Origin: Chrysomallon squamiferum
Taxonomy: Eukaryota > Mollusca > Gastropoda > Neomphalida > Peltospiridae
Length of the DNA stretch: 64,000 nt
NCBI GenBank assembly: GCA_012295275.1
Contig: CM022678.1
Coordinates: 2,766,281-2,830,280, forward strand
Direction of reading: 5' to 3'
Part shown: positions 45,501 through 64,000 of the stretch, one piece after another
Position numbering within the stretch: position 1 is the first letter of the stretch
Layout of the letters: each line of letters begins with the position of its first letter
Position numbers and translations under genes: made by a program
The notes under the pieces: generated by a model
Told to the model about the DNA's origin: nothing
Databases searched by the model: none
Seen by the model: only the letters and a program-made list of their open reading frames with translations

Positions 45501-46091
45501 AGTGGAAAAAATAACAATAGCTTTAATAATGTTTTAGAATTAGTGTTAGTAATAGTAGTGATAGTAATAATGCTAGTTTAATAGCAGTAATAACTTTAAT
45601 GATTTTGAATAATATTAATATTACTAATACTATTGCTAAATCTTTGTATAAAAAACAAAACAATAAAAAATAACAACAACAAATTGTTAGTTTTGGTATG
45701 AGGCATTTCCCTCATTTGCCTCAATATAGTTTGGCCATGTCTGCCACTACTACAGCAACTACTACAACAACTACTACTACTACTACTGTATTACTACCAC
45801 CACTATTACTGCAACTACTATTACTGGTTGTATTTCTGCTGCTCCAACTACTACTAGGTGCTACTGATATTACTACTGCTACTACCACAACTACTACTGC
45901 TGCTACTTTGGCTGCCATATTGTAATCTTTATTTGTTTTGAGGAATACAAGAACAAAAATTAAGTATAACAACAAATTAATGAAAAACAATATAGTAATA
46001 ATAATAAAAAAAATAATAATAAATAAAAAAAAAATAATAATAATAAAAAAATAAAATAAATAATGCAAAGGGAAAAAGCAAGAAAATATAA

Positions 46092-46138
<47 letters not shown>

Positions 46139-46759
46139 GGTAAAGAAAAGAAAAGAAAAAAAAAATGAAAAAGAACAATAATAATAAGGTAAATAAAATA
46201 AAATAAAATAAATAAAATAAAATAAATAAAATAAAATAAATAAAAACAGTAATGATAAGAGAAAGTCAAACAACAAAATTAAATTGAAATTTAAGAACAT
46301 AATTAATTATATAACCAGATGACTTTTTGTGTTAATAGAATATATATATATATATATATATATAAGAAAGGAAGTGAAAGAAAAGAAAGAAAGAAAGAAG
46401 AAATGTACCAATTACGAACTTAATATACGTCATGTACTGAAATTTAAACAGTATTATGTTATACAGCATTTAGATTAAATATTAAAACAAATAAAATTAC
46501 TTTTCAAACTCGATTAAAAGCATCAAAATATTTCCTCGCAATGAAATAATACCTTGTTTCACTTTCAGAATTGTTTATAGTATTTACTAAACAACATTCT
46601 TTCTACTAGAATTTAAGTAGAATGTGAATCTTATGAATTAACTTCAAAATAAGTAAGTAACAAAAGAAAACAGTGGTTAACAAGAAAATTAGTGGTACAC
46701 TCGCATGGCCGGATTTCGACTTTCAGATGCCGATGAAAAATAATTAAAAATAAATTAAC

Positions 46760-46790
<31 letters not shown>

Positions 46791-47035
46791 TTAAAAAAAC
46801 CTCAAATAAATAAAAAAAGAAAAAGAAAAAAAATAATAATAATAAAAAAATAACTACATTGAAAGCTAAACCGTATTTGTTCGAGAAATATTATTATAAT
46901 TATTGGATAAGGTATTAATTATTATATTCATGCTAAATAACAGCCGAACAAACAATAACAAAGAGATTTAGCAGGCTAAATAAAAACATTCGGACTACAG
47001 TTACGACTTCGGTTCATTACAAAACAATTAAAACG

Positions 47036-47074
<39 letters not shown>

Positions 47075-47840
47075 CTTATTACAATAGTTACACTTGTGTT
47101 ATCTAAATGTCTGCTACGTTACTAAAATGGTTGTCATGATATAATAAATTCAGTTATGATTATTAGTATCAGTTTATCTAGTTATTCCTACGGAGGAGAA
47201 GACACCGATATGAAATGGGGGACTCTAGGGAACCCTGTCGTTCTGTTTTCTGACTGTCGTCCCAACACACCTATTTATATAATTACGTCTTCTTTTTTAT
47301 TTTTTGATAATAAAACTAATTTTATAATTATTACATTTTATTATTATTATTATTATCATTAGCAGTAGTAGTAAAAGTAATAATAGTAGTAGTAGTAGTA
47401 GTAATAGTAGTAGTATGAAAGAAATCTTTGCATCCGTATAAATCCGACCATTCGAAACCCTCTCACATATTTTTGTCTTCTTCCACATTACTTAAAATAT
47501 TCCTCCGAATTTATGTTGTTGTTAATAGTTGTTACAGTTGAAAACAGAAGCATGAGATGTGTTTGGTCAAGGGATCGTTCCTTTTTATGTGTTATCAAAT
47601 ATCTAGCTTAAGATTCATTGATAAATAAATAAAAATCCTGTGCTGCTGCTGCTTTGACCACCACTATCACTACGACTACTGCTACTACTACTACTACTAC
47701 TATTACTACTACTACTACTACTACTAATAATAATAATAATAATAATGGTAATATAAAATAATTGAAACGTTACAAAATGTTTAAATCACATCAGTCGATT
47801 AGATAATAGTATAGTACGAATTGTCACAGGAAGAGCTAGC
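45500..47840. other. AT-rich upstream DNA shared by genes G and F
   Basis: It holds an ACT/ACC run (45,740-45,910), an AAT run (46,095-46,137), an ISRE-like TTTCACTTTC (46,557-46,566), and a (CG)n(CA)n tract (47,034-47,072). Next comes the GGAGGAGAAGACACC module, inverted relative to 36,142 and direct relative to 22,980. No gene is seen. Confidence 0.6.
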
Positions 47841-47849
47841 CATTTTAAC

Positions 47850-47859
47850 GAAACCGAAA
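47850..47859. promoter_or_regulatory. ISRE-type site 88 bp upstream of the gene F start codon
   Basis: GAAACCGAAA on the plus strand. The spacing to the ATG is close to that in gene B (97 bp) and identical to that in gene E. Confidence 0.65.
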
Positions 47860-47947
47860 GTAGTGAAATCTTCAAGTAGCATAGAATTATATGTCTTGTG
47901 TACTTCCTTTAAATATTTTCATAAACAGTTATGAAAATATAGACATT

Positions 47948-53901
<5,954 letters not shown>

Positions 53902-54308
53902 AAAACTACAAATATCAGAAAACTTTCTTAACCATGTCAAATTGCTGGCATCAGAATATTTTTAATTATTTGTTTTATCGTGTTAATATTACAGTTATTA
54001 TTTGTAGTTATACAAAACTCAGACTAAGCTTGAATTCATTTTTATCTTAATCACAATAATGATTTTTTTTTTTTACCAGTAATAATTTTCTGTATGGTTT
54101 TTACATCCATTTTTCTGTTGATTATAAAATGGTGTGGGAAGAAAAGTTAAAATTTTTATGTTGTATACTATTCCGAAATGTATATAACATATTTAAAAAA
54201 AAAAAAAAAGAAGATTTCCTGTTTAATAGCCAAATCTTTAAAATTATTATTTAGCACATAAGAACACACACTTAATTACATACATACTTCATACATACAT
54301 ACTCATAA

Positions 54309-54355
<47 letters not shown>

Positions 54356-56809
54356 ATTACATGCATAATTACAGATACAAATAGTGTATTTATTTTAAAT
54401 CCAATTCAAAGCAAACCTATAATTATAATATATATATATATAAACAGATATACAGTAAAGCTTGCTGCAATGGAAAAAATGCTTGTATTTAGAAATATTG
54501 AAATCATTCCCTGAACTGTTCTTTATAATATCTTTTTATTTGTGTTTTTCGTATATTATCATCCTTCATGAAAATTCAGACATTCATTTTAATGTCGTAA
54601 TAATTCTTTATAATATCTTGATTATTACTTAATCATTTGTGGTCTCTTTATCATTGTTAATGATGGATTATCATCATTTTTGAAGGTTTAATCGTGTTTC
54701 ATCCTAGGTGAGTGGATTAAAATTTAAAAAAAAAAAAAAATAAATAAATAAAATTTAAAAATTTAAAAAAAGAAATAAAAGAAACCCCATAAAATATAAT
54801 AAAATAAAATAAAATAAAAAATAATTTTGAAAAATGGGAAATAAAAATAATAATTTTATCTTAATAAACTGACTGTTTGATTTTTCTGGACTCACACATT
54901 ATTAAACTTAATAAATATTAATAAATTATGTATCCCTATCCCTTACAGTGTGTGTGTGTGTGTGTGTGAAATTCTTCTTGACTTTTTAATGCTGATTTAT
55001 CAACAATTTATTTATTTATTTAAGTTTAAACAATTTCTATATCAATACTTTTTTTTTTTTCAGTTTTAGAGAAATTCGTCATTTCCTTGGCAATCCTGTT
55101 TTCAGATATGCTTGTTAAATTTTAACTTAAACATAAACACCAGTATTCGATATATCAAAGTAATGATTATTTCTGTATACAACACTATATATATATATAT
55201 ATATATATATATGTAATTATTATTATTATTTTATTTTTTGTTCTAATTTACTTGTATTCTTAAAATTCATGAAAAAGCTGTGAAAGGAAAAAAAAATTTG
55301 TTGCAGTTATTAATAATTCAGATATTTTAAACAGATTATTGCTAGCTATTATTATTATTAGTGTGCATTTGTTAATAAAACTATTATCATTACTGTTATT
55401 ATTTATATTATTATTTCTACTACTGTTGTTGTTATTATTATTATTAAAGGAAGAACATATTATTCTTATAATTATTTTCTTTGTTTTATAGTTTTGTTTT
55501 TTGTCTTTTCATTTATATTTTTTAAAAGTATTCATAAGAGAAAAAAGTATTATTCAGGATAAAGGTTTTCATTTTTTTGTTTTCTTTTACAGAGTTTTTC
55601 TTTTTAACTTGTTCAGCTGCTTTTATCAATGTGATTTAAGAGTAAAATAATTTTTTATTAACATCATACATAAAAATATTTGTTAATATGTTTATTATAA
55701 ACGAGAAAACTGCTGTAAGAAACCAACATCATTTTTCCAAAAATATCAAATACTTGAAAGAGTTTAGGTGGTAATCCGTAACAAGATGCTTGTGAACTGA
55801 TATGTTTCGCTTTATGTTACTATATTGCATTTGTTAAATCTTCATCAAGCCCTATAAAATTCCTTTTTAACACAACTGTTCATTTTTTAATGAATAAAAA
55901 TCATTACCCTGATAAAGCAAATATTTGTCATTCTTCATATTACTACATTAAATTAATGAAGACCACATCACAGCATAAAGAAAATTTCATCTGAATCAGA
56001 TGTCAAACTGTTGTTATGCACAAATTAAGGACTAACAGTGATGTAAAAAAACAGGGAAAAAAAAGAAAAAAAGGCAAGATTGACTAAGATTCATTTATTG
56101 TTTGAATTACCTGTTCTAAATACAAAATAGTTAAAAATCAAAAAGAAAAAATTAAGACTCACAGTACCGGGTGAGTATCTTTTATACCAAATGCTTGGGA
56201 TGGAAAGTGAGATTTCATAATTTGTCAGATTTTGAAACGTAAGAAGATAGTGAGGCATTTATATGCAAGCTTAAGCATGATATTAATTTATATTTTGTGT
56301 ACACCTTAAATAGATACTGTGTGCACACACACACACACACAGACACACACACACACAGACACACATTAAAATATGCATTATTATTATTATAATTTTCTAT
56401 ACTTGAAACAAAGTTTGTCTACATTAAACCATTTGAAAATTATAAAATATAAATATTTCAGAAACTCAAAAAAAAGTTTCAAATTTCTGAGCTTCATTGA
56501 AAAAGAATAAACAAATTATCATAGAACTAAATATATTATTTTTTTGACTATTCTACCTTAATATATATATATATATATAAATATAAAATAGGATTAATAA
56601 TTATTCAGTTAGAATATTTGAGACTGATTTTGAGAAGCTTCATACAAGATAAGAAAAATCGTTAAAGGAGATTAACAATGATGGAAAGTCATGTATGATC
56701 TACTTAATAAAAACTGAGTCTTTTATTTAAACAAGACAAAAAGAAATATTCTGCAGCTTGCAACATAAGAGACTGCTTATTTCAAGACTCCATACTGAAC
56801 ATCTGTCTC
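53902..56809. other. Intergenic AT-rich DNA between F and H
   Basis: The two genes end tail to tail here. There are (CA)n runs at about 54,312-54,352 and 56,325-56,365, TA runs at about 55,180-55,212, and many A or T tracts. No coding region or transposon is recognised. Confidence 0.6.
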
Positions 56810-59009
<2,200 letters not shown>

Positions 59010-59262
59010 CTGCAATAACGAGATTAAACAATGTCGGGTAAAATGAATAAATGAATGAACTACGAATGAATAAATGAATGAATTATTTAAATGATCGGCG
59101 GAAACGTAGAATGAGAACAAAGATTACGCGAAAGATAAGGAAACGGAGAAATAAACAAGCAGAAAGTGAAATAAGTGAAGAAAGAAAAAGCGTGATGTTA
59201 GAGAAACCCAGAGATAAAGAGATAGAAATGGGAGACAGGTAAGTAGATACGTAAGTATATAT

Positions 59263-59267
<5 letters not shown>

Positions 59268-59338
<71 letters not shown>
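59268..59338. repeat. (GA)n microsatellite in the gene H 5' intron
   Basis: About 70 bases of uninterrupted AG repeat between the 5' UTR exon and the first coding exon of gene H. Confidence 0.95.
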
Positions 59339-59341
<3 letters not shown>

Positions 59342-59513
59342 ATATACTGACTGACTAGTCTAAAGATAAACAGACAAATATTTAGATACTAAGAAAACGA
59401 CTGAGTGGGAGAGAAAGAATTAGTGTCACTAGAAGAAGCCTACACATCGCAATTTAAAAAGAAATAAAATGTTAACAAATTTATTTGTTTAAGAATTAAA
59501 CGGTTTAACATAC

Positions 59514-59566
59514 CTAGCTACAGTTCGCGCCTTCCTTTCCGAGCCAATGAGTTTTCGAAACCGAAA
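59514..59566 (-). promoter_or_regulatory. Gene H promoter and 5' UTR exon with ISRE-type site
   Basis: GAAACCGAAA lies at 59,557-59,566 next to a GC-richer stretch that ends in a good GTATGT donor on the minus strand (exon end 59,514). The stretch has no ATG. Translation should start in the next exon. Confidence 0.5.
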
Positions 59567-59975
59567 CCAGGCCGTTGCTATGATACCTCAAGGAAGAGAT
59601 ACATAATTATAATAAAATTTATTTGTTTACTTTTTTTTGATGACAGGTACTTATTAATTTTCTTAATGTACACCACTTATAAATAAAAAGTCTTAATGTA
59701 AGTTCAGAAATAATATATATATTTGTTTATGTAAATAGTTTTCGTTTTTAAGTTAATATTGATGATTATCTCCCTTTATTATTATTTTTGGGGGAGGGAG
59801 TTACTAAATATTTTCTAAACTTTATATTACAATCTTATTTAAAATATATATATATATATCTTATATTACTAATGTAAGAAAAATGTTCCTATCGGTTTCC
59901 GATTTGTCACGAAATATAACGAAAACATTAACCACGTGACATGTTACTACTTCCGTATCTCTTTCGAAAAATTAT

Positions 59976-59987
59976 AGTTTCACTTTC
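59976..59987. promoter_or_regulatory. ISRE (AGTTTCACTTTC) upstream of gene I
   Basis: This matches the classical vertebrate form AGTTTCNNTTTC exactly. About 110 bp downstream is a GTAAGT donor (exon end about 60,095) that could close a non-coding first exon of gene I. Confidence 0.5.
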
Positions 59988-60392
59988 TAAACTGAGAGAT
60001 ATTTTAATGAAATTTAAGGGGAAACAAATAATGTCAGTTTTATACAGTGTGAAGTAAATAACACGAGCAAATTGTTATCCAGGGTGGACTGTTCAGTAAG
60101 TTGTTTTAATGTTAACAAACACGTCAGATCGGTAAATATAATTAATATGTATTTATTGATACATTATAATAATCATGATTATACACAGTTGTAGTGTATG
60201 AAATATCGACTTACCAGTTAAGGAAATAAAAGAGAGAATTGGCTGTAAACTTTTGATTACAGTAAGAGTAATATTAATATACTGATACTAATACGTATAC
60301 ATACATGCACATATATTTATAATTTTAAATTTCAATATTTATAATTTTAAATTGTTTTTTAAATTAATTAATTTATTATTTATTTTTAATAG

Positions 60393-64000
<3,608 letters not shown>

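Overview
This is eukaryotic nuclear DNA: very AT-rich, split genes with GT-AG introns, long trinucleotide and dinucleotide microsatellites, minisatellites, and decayed Tigger (pogo-type) and L1/Tx1-like transposons. The protein families and genome texture suggest a marine invertebrate, possibly a mollusc or another lophotrochozoan. The sequence alone does not fix the taxon.

Nearly every recognisable coding piece belongs to one expanded family, labelled genes A to I here. The full architecture is: a short first exon; one or two macrodomain-like modules; a variable low-complexity linker; a C3HC4 RING finger; and a Deltex C-terminal (DTC) domain. This resembles vertebrate DTX3L (RING plus DTC) fused to the macrodomains of its partner PARP9 in one polypeptide. 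Each macrodomain is split by a phase-1 intron directly after its L-L-G-[S/T/C]-G motif. The DTC is always spread over three exons.

Layout: gene A (minus, 1439-6433) and gene B (plus, 6565-11411) are head to head, with start codons about 130 bp apart. Gene C (minus, 14581-18731, decayed upstream exons to 20602) has lost its RING. Gene D (plus, 26946-29034) is a rearranged copy whose macrodomain exon is fused to a DTC tail. Gene E (minus, 31078-35353) is a broken inverted copy of gene F (plus, 47948-53901), the best complete two-macrodomain gene. Gene G (minus, 40880-44928) is a broken relative of C joined to an unrelated coiled-coil gene end. Genes H (minus, 56810-59009, with a 5' UTR exon near 59514) and I (plus, 60393 to beyond the window end) form a second head-to-head pair. 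The DNA between is mostly segmental duplication: a 5' module carrying a LINE remnant is present at about 22.5-26.2 kb and 36.35-40.1 kb, and large inverted arms lie around axes near 41.65 kb and between 1-1.5 kb and 29-30.5 kb.

The most striking regulatory signal is an exact 10-mer, GAAACCGAAA, which has the form of an IRF/ISRE site (GAAANNGAAA). It lies close to the predicted start of A/B, E, F and H, and in two decayed copies of the same 5' module. A second ISRE form (TTTCACTTTC) lies by gene I and upstream of C and G. My reading is a rapidly evolving, ISRE-linked cluster of ADP-ribose-reading ubiquitin ligases, probably immune. Sequence, domain content and phases are seen directly; the immune role is inference.
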